From contig JASAOO010003411.1 of assembly GCA_030849075.1 (NCBI GenBank), positions 1 through 56,833 of the forward strand: a stretch of 56,833 bases of DNA. The letters run 5' to 3'. Source of the DNA: Zelonia costaricensis. Lineage: Eukaryota > Euglenozoa > Kinetoplastea > Trypanosomatida > Trypanosomatidae. The position numbers were made by a program, and so were the translations under genes. Shown one piece after another: positions 30,901-39,124 of the stretch. Within the stretch, counting starts at the first letter, position 1. Every line of letters starts with the position of its first letter. A model generated the notes under the pieces. It did not search any database. It worked only from the letters and a program-made list of their open reading frames with translations, and was not told the origin of the DNA.

Positions 30901-32994
30901 GAGGGCTGACACATGATTTGCGTGCTTCCCCGCCCCACTTGCTGTCGCTGCGGTGGATGCTGCTGCTGCCGCTGCTGTGGCGCCAGAGGTCTCCGCCTCT
31001 GCTGCATCTGCAGCTGCGCCGGCGGCGGCGTCCTTCATGGCAGCCGGCGGTGGTGGCGCCGGTGGGGCGAGTGGAGGGCGTCCGCCGCTGGTGCTGATGC
31101 TTGTGCCGGCCGCCGTCCCATCCGCGCTAGCAGCCGGCGAAGCCTCCCCACACGGCCGCGCACCTGCGCCGGTGGAAGGGCCGGGTGCGACGCCACTGTT
31201 GCTGCTCTGATGCTGCTGGCGCTGCTCCAGGACGCGCAGATGGTGGCGCAGGATGGCCTTGGCAATCGCCCAGCTCGCGAGCGAGCAACCAATGGTCAGC
31301 ATCTCCTCCAGTAGCTTCTTGTCCTCCTTGTTCAACGCGAGGTCAGACGGCTGCTCTGGGGACAGGATGCCGCTCACCACCAGCGCCTGCTTCATGCGGC
31401 TGAGCGGGGTGTTCGAGCCAGCGGCTGCGCCGAGCGGCGTGACGGCGCGCTCACGCGGGGTAGTCACGGCGCCCGCCACGGTCGCCACCTCCGCTGCATG
31501 CGCGGAGAGGGGCGAGTGCGGGTCTGTGCCTGTCGCATCGCCGGTCGGCGTGGGGCGCCGCGGGCTGCGGGTTGGGGTGGGCGGGAGCGCCGCGCGGTTG
31601 GCCGTTGTCGCCTCTGCCCCCGCGTGAGCCGCGCCCGCTCCTAGAAGGTTCGAAGGCGCCGGCAGGACCTGCGATAGGTACTCCCAGCGAAACTCCGTCC
31701 CCCCCGCCGCGGCAGCGCTTGCTGCGGGCACGAGGCGACCCAGCGCGCGGTGGCGCACGTCCTGCAGCAGCGCCCTGTCTATGCGCACGAGAACGTCAAT
31801 GATGTCCATCAGCAGCCGGCGCCACTCGTAGTGCCCAAGTGTGGCGACCGTCGTTGCCGGCGCGTCGGCAATGACGGCGACGGGCGCGTCGACGGCGTCC
31901 ACCGGCGTTCCCACCGCGGAGGAGTTTTGCCGCGACACGTAGAGCTCGCTGTCGATCTTCACGCCCCCATCCGCGTCACCGCTGACGTCTGGGATGTCAG
32001 GCGAGCTGCCGAGGCGCTCCGTCGCCGTCGACGACGTCGCGCTCATCAAGACAGACGGCAGCACGACACTGTGAGTGCGGTTGAGGGAGGACAAAAGCTG
32101 CTGCTGCGCCTGCGAGGCTGCGTCGCTGCAGGGCTTGTCGCTCTTGCCGTGCGAGGCGCCGCCGCCCGCGGCTGTGCCCCACGTGCGCGGGTCCTCTGGC
32201 ACCTCCTGCAGACACACATCCAGCGCGTCGATCATCTCTGCGCGCATCTTCTGCAGCCGGTGTAGGTGCTCCCGTGCGGGCGCGGCCGTCGAGGCGGTAT
32301 TCGTGGCGTTCGACATGGCGGAGCCGGTGGTCGCGGCTGCGGTCGGAGTGTGCTGATTGGCGGCTAGCCGTTCCTTGGAGATAGAGACGGGACTGCCGGT
32401 GCCGCTGGAGGCGTTGCGCACCTCCGCCGCCTCGCCAGACGCCATAGACGTGCTCACCCGCTTGTTGGCTGCCGGTACGAGCACCACCGCGCTCGCCTCC
32501 GCCGTGCCCGTGCTGCCGTCACTGCTCGCCCGCTGCGAGGCGCTGGCAAGTCGCGCCTGCTCCTCACGCTCCTCCTGCTGCAGCTGCTTGCTCCGCTCCT
32601 GCACGACGCGCTGAATGTGAAGCAGCACGTCGTGCGTGCTCGTATTCGGGGCAAGTCCCTTCAAGATGTGCGACGAGGCGAACATGACATTGTCGCCAAA
32701 GGCCGAGGGCATGCCGGAGGTGGGGGACTCGCTGAAGAGAGAGTCGTGGCCGGCGTCGCTGTGGTGGAGGGACGCGTACCCAACCGCGCGCCCGTGACTT
32801 GCACTGCTGCGGTGGTGTCCGTTCTCGCCCGCGTCGCCGCCGGCGCCCGCCGCGGGGGCGGCTGCCGTCCCAGCCCCAGTGGAGGTGCCAACGCCGCCCT
32901 CCACACCGCCCCTGGGGCGGCCGTCTCTGCCGGTCTCCTCCCGGCTGCCTCCCACCTTCTTGAGGAAGCCGGCGATGCTCCTGAAGCTGAGCAT
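21949..32994 (-). CDS. Giant TPR protein with C-terminal CHAT-like domain lacking the usual catalytic residues
   Basis: A 3681-residue protein. The N-terminal 1370 residues are mostly low complexity (Ala/Gly/Ser, densest at about 785-915) with short ordered islands (about 390-430, 700-770, 935-960). A first helical/TPR block covers about 1380-1770 and a second about 2240-2610 (LANVYRALEKPTTAIHYHTL; ALARANLELGQYDACVAALD). An acidic linker (about 2610-2950) follows. Residues about 3058-3681 resemble a CHAT domain: IIMPDVSLIHLPFAGLLPS (about 3255) matches the early CHAT strand, GAHRVLRLNVVHGL (3609-3622) the late strand-turn, and the end WGAFTLVGVP is typical. CHAT is a caspase/separase-like peptidase fold often joined to TPRs. 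Here the His-Gly site reads IFLAPVDPG (about 3472) and the Cys site reads LLVLTANRSQ (3582-3591), so both catalytic residues seem absent. It is more likely a scaffold than a protease (inference). The ATG at 32994 directly follows a polypyrimidine-AG; the stop is TAA. Confidence 0.8.
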   Translation of the reverse strand: MLSFRSIAGFLKKVGGSREETGRDGRPRGGVEGGVGTSTGAGTAAAPAAGAGGDAGENGHHRSSASHGRAVGYASLHHSDAGHDSLFSESPTSGMPSAFGDNVMFASSHILKGLAPNTSTHDVLLHIQRVVQERSKQLQQEEREEQARLASASQRASSDGSTGTAEASAVVLVPAANKRVSTSMASGEAAEVRNASSGTGSPVSISKERLAANQHTPTAAATTGSAMSNATNTASTAAPAREHLHRLQKMRAEMIDALDVCLQEVPEDPRTWGTAAGGGASHGKSDKPCSDAASQAQQQLLSSLNRTHSVVLPSVLMSATSSTATERLGSSPDIPDVSGDADGGVKIDSELYVSRQNSSAVGTPVDAVDAPVAVIADAPATTVATLGHYEWRRLLMDIIDVLVRIDRALLQDVRHRALGRLVPAASAAAAGGTEFRWEYLSQVLPAPSNLLGAGAAHAGAEATTANRAALPPTPTRSPRRPTPTGDATGTDPHSPLSAHAAEVATVAGAVTTPRERAVTPLGAAAGSNTPLSRMKQALVVSGILSPEQPSDLALNKEDKKLLEEMLTIGCSLASWAIAKAILRHHLRVLEQRQQHQSSNSGVAPGPSTGAGARPCGEASPAASADGTAAGTSISTSGGRPPLAPPAPPPPAAMKDAAAGAAADAAEAETSGATAAAAAASTAATASGAGKHANHVSALDEVDAIPYIDWAAVVEELSEWIGEQHHITIAECTLCASFLRDDGREMVLCMLQTPKPRKLLTIIHRNAERLRRADVDVLASAAASPRGLPGASAAAGSPSAGSGAAPSSGTATAAAAGSSPNATGGAAPGSGAAASAGSGAGAASGGGGSAGAASGGAAAAAASGSSASAAPPASSSTAGPSASAGAAGVGSAAASASKAAAPSTGAGGAPSGASNTIRGMLDDPTLVMDDLVARLEMTYRKAVANTWATYLEEVIEADVQRLAEASVAAAEPDASPAATPATQPAAATGGEEIPSVSHTLSGAPAQLSAATVSLLAPPPALQRLECITDTKTLCRLATAFFFGSDAWSDSKRERRYSLLYRSMRSRTVRYSESAATRRHQRRGTCFAAPVPAAVPNAGGGATSYTDPRPPTEPAAADATAAVGKSSSTSVAPPSSSAPHSLTAQPLVAAASASTAPPPAAPSTAVAGGAMELTPSKFRVEDTSSRGTPSSAAAAGAATTSPSLAARHGSAPTPQLVAHQLLSSNVSTAAVSAHSTPLATSLLISRDGAASDAEPTAAGPINSSGLFTVGPTDRSTAWTPFALVMTPSEPLTPPPEPQQPFCNNSAAVTNHAQRHIEDVTSAPAEPSEDAFSRRAMESSALSMPTVTLNTPYIGGAGAVVAGGFGANPGAQPTPASSTAAGAASAKGLYSALEALVLERIVNMSWSAALHKRGEQCLTAKPPRLEEAERAALEERLVAGAFGEFRARQRAIVSLINARLASGKSVEALTNAQKHFKFEKKDWTSHNQTIFSAMRYLQSMVFLVRAQAACRVYGAVIETVQFVLPQAALCEQMLQVLAPRPRGDYILRFGDCRSKLLRSYVYLLKKCWLAHAAFNDLGKAERYFMNCAQVMQMLRRRVRETELFAAYMERGSQLMKLKEYKRSVDLFRFAVNIAKKSLLATDAANASNSAFSPNTSVGHSASSLGSTTANMANAVSAAAAGLGAKSAATDATPQGFHRNLHLRVAGSGSLTTAEEHIPGATDAAEDDLELVWRVAESERMLALSYVTQAEHEVNVRERREELSNAVSSAYSSQRSLQRWQAKGGTPKRLLTAVPCSLIVICKGLLLLNQPRKAALLLEPLIENKPNSALVRPPMWREILHPTEDPYTAEDVVLRTYVSSVKITVFMLYARCLAEFDGERALRAVTQVDQLLQESDAWIYAIRTELRRALEEVRLADTIAAVTTATGSLGSPRAVQGMEQLYRASSSASPRSVGAGTAMAAAATGVEPCSDDGGDETHSNPRAHTTPTHAQRAGAVLTNPVSVTGAGRDAAQTIEVPPLRIPLSHSPGQTPSPLGEGHSSRGWDSPDEVPLRARRVTAAGASAAAGVAESVSANECSLLYGGSPNLQVEDDERSRRSASLYPNSAAGPCQGGTAESSATLTAPAGRAHSAGRTPSATTAPPSTPQPAYRLHMESSSECMTALFALREAKSHIRKALRDIFIVSGDAHSLIKNWEEALKVYSHALVISMSEVEAASAAVQPRRRVSHASPRGHFSSPQSSTGPFAADEGGNGGAGAAAAGGGGGGGGGAGSSVGPPHGPAEAGPASAQLQGWGQVVPLDEEFFLWDEEDVLIADNMINRELTASTAAKDLRAVVADEERMDSRACESVVLSKLANVYRALEKPTTAIHYHTLVMEYANECHDKLLAYNSMLSLARLHTAAKSADKAREAWAKVSELAKGYEDKEVSRETMRNIVAGQEAAGMYMDVVKTAEELEKLATGEEGDDAAADRRFALEALARANLELGQYDACVAALDSREKVQEKSAEWSGALLSMRAKARMGLNKSADAIKVMQSWAAKARNLGNWVELGKANAALSAAYASENHNMQARTHHEATLNAFALAETLDEDCRHIALDSARWLVHYAYLDDATVQVDPSLTYTGGGGLTSDSEASGGDFRYVDSGLCNSSGDLGMMLAKEEELRRSSSMLGEDCQFGHSGDSGNEDEEKGDDEDEDDDGPGGFLSNHSMYGSRPAELSMAVARMARSRGVDTEADEDAAADGSSSLLRDDGGDGEDEEYEEGVDTSSFTSATLMTAPPKDPGRVTQPPSLAGSMNVPLHGFPSQLVEPLGGVGSGSGNSAGVANAGADHSEGSSTAGQSDGGDVEAAEDVDEEAQRRLEAHEVLRPVDAAPRVSDEPAEGLEAGALEEAAAPAESAMPPHHPHEPQLVASIEAEEAADLINLKRPPPKPSAGAPTPTVTTAAVKATTKTAAVVGSAAPPGKSVTSTYVPPPTGLANVSICSRPAAAAAGTDVLELPVGASRAGSDHAPGSSTSGTSSPLLSSSPRGANTQAGGAGGSGGAGAAGAVAGAGAAPGNAEGGQERKPSKVHTTYFRGAMEMMETAAQLLLVPRSVRHYVIPYSPAEAVDFALLAHPQSLFVFYFAEFTTEYGAQCDIVVRPPGTASFMKLRTQISLKEYHSKDALSSVLMSLSVEVSMTGADATSSADASPASAPHPFGSAMARASTGAASTAGSPNLANVTPHALRAALEEETTSCLRNLYADAWQPIVDRLRRDHVTYQDAETVIIMPDVSLIHLPFAGLLPSPSYGDEEAPLGEQFTLIVTPSMTHFVHHGMTGPTPSPLRGGGEGCGALDPAACKYIFLPYDGNTTGSVSTASAPLMMPTFVPCAPTSPNARPQPQPPAKAPGTKVPPPTSVQLPSAAADAASAPQSLADSLVTPQAAAGGDASLRSSNVPADAAASSFAAQQQAEKDYTFDELLRTWRVHRGCTRKELIQAFTDIRTRALIFLAPVDPGLIRVADGVVTIQDLTNNLQLVRAQAQQHQQQQATGMAATMPISGSSSTGAAAPGAATASNAASIMLSSANTAGAAVTAVPSTASSQPPIPLPPLCTHIDLLVLTANRSQYPSVSDAGASAKMCMVLGAHRVLRLNVVHGLTPNDEHRAFIALYLTNLRKVMRWSLQDPYAVALRTTIAEARGLGMSSNTWGAFTLVGVP

Positions 32995-32995
32995 C

Positions 32996-33175
32996 CTGAG
33001 GTGAGAAGGGAGAGAGCGAGGGGTGTGTGTGTGTGTGTGTGTGGGAAGAGGCGGGGTTGCTGGAGGCGTTTATGAAGAACCAGGGCACCGCGTGGGGTGT
33101 TGCGGCGTCTCGCGCACACGGCTGTTGACGTGGCCTGCACGGGGAAAAGAGGAGAGGGGAAGGGGGAAGGGCGAC
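32996..33175 (-). promoter_or_regulatory. Candidate trans-splice acceptors, giant CHAT gene
   Basis: A pyrimidine tract ends in CAG with AG at 32997-32996, leaving one base before the ATG. A second strong tract (about 33141-33175) ends in GCAG with AG at 33136-33135, giving a 5' UTR of about 140 nt. A GT repeat (33022-33043 on +) lies between them. Confidence 0.45.
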
Positions 33176-36100
33176 GGAGTCTTCGGGACTCGGAAACAAA
33201 CAGGCGGAAGAAGCACTACCAACACGCCCAGACGGAGACAAACACAAGCCGACAGCGAACGCTCACGGAGGCAACGCGCAGCTTTCAACGATGCAAGGCT
33301 GCGAGTTGCACACACCCCTTCTCTGGTATGACTTCACACCGCGAAGTGCGTGGTGCAGAAACAGCAGCAGACAACTGCACACTACACAGCAGCGGTGCGC
33401 GAGCGAGCCAGCAAAGCAACCAGAAAAGAAACGTACGGCGGAGACGGTAGAGGGTGGAAAGCCGGCGAACCAACGAGGAGACAGAAGGCACGTACAGGAG
33501 TCGCTGTGATGGCGAGCCAAGATCGAGAAGGAAAGGGGGAACAAACAAGACGACTTCGCTCTTCAGGCACGGTGTGTCACAGCGAGCGATTGCGTTCTGT
33601 ACGCACACTTGTGTGTGCCTGTGTGCGTGTGTTTGTGCTTGTGGTTTCTTTTTGCTTTGGCGGTGGAGCGGTGAGGGAGGCGGAACGGGGGAGAAGGGCA
33701 AAGAGGGTGAGAAAGAGGGAGGAGGAGGAGCGAACACGATGCGACTCACGAGGTGGAGGAGAAAGTGAAAACGCGATATAGAAGAAGCGCACGAAGGGCC
33801 GAGAAACGACGCAGACCGTCCAGTGCGGTGCGCGCTTTAGGGAGCGGGGGAGGAGGAGGAGGGGGAGAGGGAAGGGGAGAAAGAGGCTGGATCGATCCGG
33901 CCTCGCGACTTACTTCTCAGCCTCAACACCTAAAATAGAAAAAAAGAACGGCAAGAGAAGGGTTCACCACTGCGGCGGCAGCGCGACTCTGCGTGCTCAC
34001 GAGATGCTGAGGGATTATCGGTTCTGTGTGCTGATAGGAAAGGTAAGCGGTGCTAGAGCAAGTTGTCAGCGGGGGGAGGGGGCTGCAGTGAGCGCGCAGA
34101 CACACGAGAGGGTGGAGCGGAATGAGGAGCGACGCGCGCAGGCGGAGGCGCGGTGAGGACAAGAGAGATAGCTCGAAGGCCCAGCGAATGCGTGAGACGA
34201 GCAGCGCCACACAAGCGCTCGCTCGCGCAGAGCTTCCGAGGGCGGACTGAGAGAGAGAGACGGGGATGGGTAGGGGAAGGGGAGGTGGGTGTGGAGAGGA
34301 GCTGCAGTGGCGGCGATGCAGCGCACGAGGGTGCCGTCGACGTGCGCCCGGGACGGCTCCGCGAGTGCGGGGCAGTGAAGAAAACACACGGGAAATGGGG
34401 TTCTGAGGGGAGGACACTTGGGAAACAACAGAAAGAAGCTCAAGACCAAAGTGCCACTCACGCAGAGCGGGAGGGTGCAGTGAAGTGCTTTGCTGGGAGA
34501 CAAGAGGGGTGTGCCAGTGCTGCCGCGCCTACTGCGCCGCTGCGTGTTTGCACTTGCGGCTCTCAAAAGCTGATGGGGCGACTGCGCCAGCGCGGTGGAC
34601 AGGGGGAAGCTAAGAAACACGTGGGAGATGCAACTCTGCGACGCCGGAGCACTGCACGTGAACTCAATCGCCTCTTCAACCCTCACTCTAAAACACACAA
34701 ACCAAAGACGCTCTTCTCAGCGTCGGCCGTAGCGTAGGTGGTTCTGATGAACAGGGGTGAATGTGATGACGGGAATTGAAAGAGTCACCATACACTCACA
34801 CACATGCACACGGAGACGAAACTAAGCCAGAAACACGCAGAGAGCGAGTGCCTACACACACACACACACACACAAGTGCGAGGTCGAGGTGGGTCGTGTT
34901 CACAACGAAGGCTGATGGAGCCAAAGAAAAAAAGGACAAACAGAACCAGGACGCGACAAAGAAACAGAGCCGAAAACAAACCACACCGACCCACACACAG
35001 CTGAAACAACAACAAAAAAGACAAACAAACAGAAAGAAGCGGCGAAGGACCGACGAGAACAGAAGAAGGAGAGCCAAAAAAAAAAAAAGAAAAGAGAAGT
35101 GATGAAGCTGACGAGAGAGAGACTGACGGAGGAGCGTGCTGGTGGTGAAGGAGGGAGGTCGCAGCACTAGTAGCAGCAGCAGAGCAAGAGGGGGCTGAAC
35201 AGATGGCGCCACGCTCAGTCGCACGACGTGCAGCGAAGCACCGAAAGCGCAAAGAGTGCCCAGGGCGCAAGACGTGAGACTGGCAAATACAACGACACAG
35301 ACACAGACACGACACACGCACACACGCACGCACAGAGACACGCACACGCACAGCACGGCCACAGCAAACAAGGACAGACGCAGCGAAAAAGCGATCGGCA
35401 AACAACGAGCAACAGCGACACCAGCGCTTTGGAACAGCACCTACAAAAAAAGTGAGGTTCAAGTGCGGCGGTGCAGTGCAGTTGTAAAACAGATAAAACA
35501 AATCAAAACGCGCAAGGCAGACTGAGTGATAATGATGGCAGTGAACGTGTGGAGGGGGTGGGGTGGGAGTGGGGATTGATGCGAGTCGGCAAGCGATGCA
35601 GATATCGAAGGTCCACAACACGGACGCGTGCCGCAGACGGGAGGCTAGACCACCGAGATGCAGACACCCACGCTACTCAATACGACAATAAAAACAACAA
35701 AAAACGCCAACAAACAGAGAGGAAAGGGAGAGCGAGAGGGCGGAGGACGTGACTATGTTCTCAACGGACAGACGCACCAAGGGGCATCCCTTTTTGTTTT
35801 CTGCTGTTGGGTTGCGCGCACGTGTGCGTGATGCGGTAGAAGGGGCGGGGAGGGGTAAGGGAGGTGGGGAGGGGGACGGTTGCGGGTGGGGGGGGGGTGA
35901 GACGTGCTCGAGCGCACCAGTGACAACGCTGCGAGACAGCCGTCTGCACACTGGCTGCCGGCGGGCAGCACCAGCGCCTGGTGCGGCGTGACAGCTCTTC
36001 CAGAGATCGTCCACGCACAGGGGCCCTCGTGTGGTGGGCGCACTGATGCAGAAAGGGGTGACGTGTGCTGAGACCATGTGGGGGCGCCAGCACACTGTGT

Positions 36101-36261
36101 CGTGCGCTCCAGCTCGACCACGCGGAAGAGGGAGGCGTCGGAGTCGAGCACACGCGCTCGTTCTCCGCTTTGTGCATGTCCGTACATTGACTTTTTGTTT
36201 ACTCTGATGTAGGTGTCGGAGAGTGACACCATCCCACGCATTCCGGACAGTGCCCTACCTG

Positions 36262-36296
36262 ACACACACACAAACACACACACACACACACACACA
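36262..36296. repeat. CA microsatellite (imperfect)
   Basis: CA dinucleotide array with one interruption, in the presumed 3' UTR of the WW-like gene. Confidence 0.9.
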
Positions 36297-36465
36297 TGCA
36301 GATTAAGTACCGCACCACAGTGCACGTCGTCACTTACGGGCGCGCACACCCGTACAGACGCGCGGTCACCATCAACACCGTCCAAAATCCCGGCAAAGCG
36401 GGCCACACATTAGGGGATGAGGAACGCGAGAAGCCAAGACATCTTGACATGTAAACCGACCTTTC

Positions 36466-36492
36466 CACACACACACACACACACACACACAC
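36466..36492. repeat. CA microsatellite
   Basis: Uninterrupted CA run about 270 nt downstream (in transcript sense) of the WW-like gene stop. Confidence 0.9.
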
Positions 36493-36761
36493 GGACACAA
36501 AGAGGGCCTTCAAACACGGACTAGTCTGTCGGAGGAGAAAGGGCGAGGCGCACGGCAGTAGGTCTCGCCTCTTCCGCTACACAACAGGGCACGAGCGCTC
36601 CAGAGACAGTGAGTGGACCTCACTGCTGCAAACACGGAGGGGATCTTCACATGCGGCCACTGGGGGCCGATGCAGTGAGCTCAGCCACCACACCGTGCGC
36701 CGCCTTGGTTACACTGCACGCCACTTGTACACCTCCTCTCTCACAAGCACGCGTCACAACA

Positions 36762-38240
36762 CTACGCGCTGCCTGGGTCAGCGTTGCCGGCGCGCCCCCA
36801 CCAGACCACCCACGGCTCCTGCTCGTGCGCCTCGCGGGAGACGTGGTCGAGATAGAAGGTCGTGTTGTGAAAGGTGCGGCGCTCCCAGCCGGGCGGCAGC
36901 TGCCCACGTGTGGCGGGCGCCAGGGCCGCTGTTTCTTCGTCACGCCCACTCACACTCTGGCCGGCCTCTGCGGCGACGTCGCCGTGTTGGTTGTGCTGCA
37001 CAGGTGACTCGCCCCCCGCCGCCGCCGACCTCGCCGAGCTGCCGGCCGCCGCTGTCGTGGCCGCCACGTCGGGGCCCGCACTGACGCCGTCACCCGGATA
37101 GCTGTCCCCGCCCGGGCAGAAGGCGCGGTAGATGTCCTCGCCCGTCGCGTCGGGGCTGAAGTCCGGCACGCGGCTCAGTCGTCCGCGAGCAAGGATGACG
37201 CTGAGTTCAGGAATGCGGATGGGGGCTGCGGGTGCAGAACGTGATGCTGCGGAGTGGGCGACGGCTGCGGTGGGGATGGGCCGCGCGGGCGCCGGCGGGG
37301 CGGCCATGCGAGCCGGTGCCGGAGCAGAAACGGGAGTTGCGGTTGGTGCGGGACGCGGCGTGGGTGCTGCAGGGGCGGCAGCCGGCTGCTGCGGCGCTGG
37401 AGACGAATGCTGGCTTTCCGACAACTGCGGAGCCTCAGCCGGAGTGGTGGGCAGCACGGGCTCCTCCTTCGCGGTCACTGCCGCCGCCGCCGCCGGGGGA
37501 GGGACGGGCTCCTCCGCTTTCGTGGCGGCTGGCGCTGGTGCAGCGGGTGGTGCGGCGGACGCAGTGGGCGGGGTCGTGGGCGGAGATGAAGCCGTGGGCT
37601 GCGATGGCTGCGGCGCTGCTGGCGTCGGCAGCGCGGCGGCCGGTTCGATGGGGGACGGTGCAGCAGGTTCAACGCGCGGCTGTGGCTGCGGCGGAGGCCT
37701 CAGGTATGGCGCCACGGCAGGTACAGCTTGCGTCTGCTGCATCGCTGGTGGCTGCGGCGGAGTCGGAGGTGTGCGGTAGGGCACGGGAAGCAGCGCGGCT
37801 TGCGGCGGCGCCGGCGCTGGCAGCGGAGGCCGGATGTAGGAGACTCCAGGAGCCGCGTACGGCTGCATCAGCGGTGCGGCGTGTGCGGCTGCAGCGGGCG
37901 CGCCGATCCGCTTTCCCGGGAGGGGTGGCGGTGGAACGGCGAGTGGGTTCAGCGGCCTGTGCGGGGGCACCGTCGTGACATCGAGCCGCGTGGGCTGCTG
38001 CTGCTTCTGGTCCTGCGGAGCGGCTGACGCAGACGGGGACAGCGGCGCGGTGGCGGAGGAGTCGGCTGAGACCTGAGCGCTGCCGCCGTGCGAGGCGGTG
38101 GCAAGCTGTTCCTTGATGTAGCTGTGCGCCGTCGCGCGGTACGGAGGCACAAACGAGACGGCGGGCATCGGCGCGTGGCTGCTGTTGATGCTGTTGCCGC
38201 CGTTGGGGGCACCGAGCACGAAGTCGAAGGGGGCACTCAT
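36762..38240 (-). CDS. Proline-rich protein with C-terminal WW-like domain
   Basis: A 492-residue protein. Residues 1-110 contain short ordered pieces (FDFVLGAPNG; PPYRATAHSYIKEQL). Residues about 110-340 are Pro/Ala/Gln-rich with repeated S/P-Y-I/L-R-P-P and PYRTPP elements, which are potential WW or SH3 ligands. A conserved-looking patch, IPELSVILARGRLSRVPDFSP, begins near residue 343. Residues about 445-475 form a WW-like domain: LPPGWERRTFHNTTFYLDHV, then SREAHEQEPW. The first Trp, the Tyr, the His and the final Pro fit the family, but the second Trp position seems to hold Glu. WW domains bind proline-rich motifs, so self-association or a role in RNA-protein complexes is possible but unproven. 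The next gene upstream encodes an RRM protein. The ATG lies about 116 nt after a good splice acceptor. The stop is TAG. Confidence 0.75.
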   Translation of the reverse strand: MSAPFDFVLGAPNGGNSINSSHAPMPAVSFVPPYRATAHSYIKEQLATASHGGSAQVSADSSATAPLSPSASAAPQDQKQQQPTRLDVTTVPPHRPLNPLAVPPPPLPGKRIGAPAAAAHAAPLMQPYAAPGVSYIRPPLPAPAPPQAALLPVPYRTPPTPPQPPAMQQTQAVPAVAPYLRPPPQPQPRVEPAAPSPIEPAAALPTPAAPQPSQPTASSPPTTPPTASAAPPAAPAPAATKAEEPVPPPAAAAAVTAKEEPVLPTTPAEAPQLSESQHSSPAPQQPAAAPAAPTPRPAPTATPVSAPAPARMAAPPAPARPIPTAAVAHSAASRSAPAAPIRIPELSVILARGRLSRVPDFSPDATGEDIYRAFCPGGDSYPGDGVSAGPDVAATTAAAGSSARSAAAGGESPVQHNQHGDVAAEAGQSVSGRDEETAALAPATRGQLPPGWERRTFHNTTFYLDHVSREAHEQEPWVVWWGRAGNADPGSA

Positions 38241-38356
38241 TTCCGCGTGGGCAGCCCCTGGGTACGCTCAACCCCAAGAGCGTCCACGGCAATCGTAGTA
38301 GGTGGAGCTGAGAGAGGCGTAGGTGCGTCTTCTGTGCTCGTGCGCAGCAGACGATA

Positions 38357-38388
38357 CTTGGGAAAGGGAAAGGCGAAAAGGAAGAGGG
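38357..38388 (-). promoter_or_regulatory. Candidate trans-splice acceptor, WW-like gene
   Basis: Transcript-sense pyrimidine tract (38388-38360) followed by AAG with AG at 38358-38357; predicted 5' UTR about 116 nt. Confidence 0.5.
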
Positions 38389-38666
38389 CGTCCTTGATGA
38401 AAGGCGCGACGCGGCTTCTTGCTGAATTGAACAGCTCTGGCAGCGACCTTGTGACGGCCAGGGCTCCCCATGCGGGGGGAGGCGGGAGGGGAGGGGAGGG
38501 GAGGGATGGAGAGAGAGAGGGAGTTCTGGCACCCGTGACATGACGAGGGCACCGTCAAACCAGAGGGAGGACATGCCAACGCGCTAGCGCGAGCGTGGAG
38601 GCTTCCAGTGCACACTTGGCCGGGGCTTCAAGAAACGTGCGCACCTTCAATCCGTAGCGCGTCAGC

Positions 38667-38678
38667 ACAACACACACA

Positions 38679-38709
<31 letters not shown>
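38667..38709. repeat. CA microsatellite (interrupted)
   Basis: CA array of about 43 nt broken by one TA unit. Confidence 0.9.
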
Positions 38710-39087
38710 GTACACACGCGTGCAGACGGCTTTTGGGTGTGGGTGTCTCCTCGAGCCTCCTTCTTCTTCCTTTCCGCCGCAAGCACGTGGGGGGAGGGGG
38801 AAGGGGACTGAGAAAGGAGCACCGTCGCTTTCCTTCGCTTGTTGCACTGCCTCTGCTTTCCACTCTCAAGAGGGGAGCGGGAACAGACGAGTCTGTGCTT
38901 CGATTCACTTTCTCACCTCGAGTCGTGCGTGGAGATGAACAACAGGAATGGAGGTTGTGGTGGCGCTCGCGCTGACGCGCCCAACAATAATAAAAAAAAG
39001 AGAGAGCAAACCAACAACAAGAGAACACGAAAGGGAACAAGAGAAGAGGGTTCCGATGAGCGCAAAGGGCGGAGTAGAGTCGTGGCG

Positions 39088-39124
39088 ACACACACACACA
39101 CACACAAACGCACACACACACACA
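39088..39124. repeat. CA microsatellite (interrupted)
   Basis: CA array with an AAACG interruption, followed by a shorter CA run at about 39166-39182. Confidence 0.85.

Larger units (their letters stand above)
32995..36761. other. Intergenic region, giant CHAT to WW-like gene
   Basis: About 3.8 kb without a supported gene. It contains microsatellites (33022-33043 GT; 34855-34873, 36262-36296 and 36466-36492 CA), A-rich runs near 35070-35095, and adjacent small hairpins at 35954-35984. Minus-strand frames here are Cys/Val/Leu/Phe-rich translations of repeats. Confidence 0.55.
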
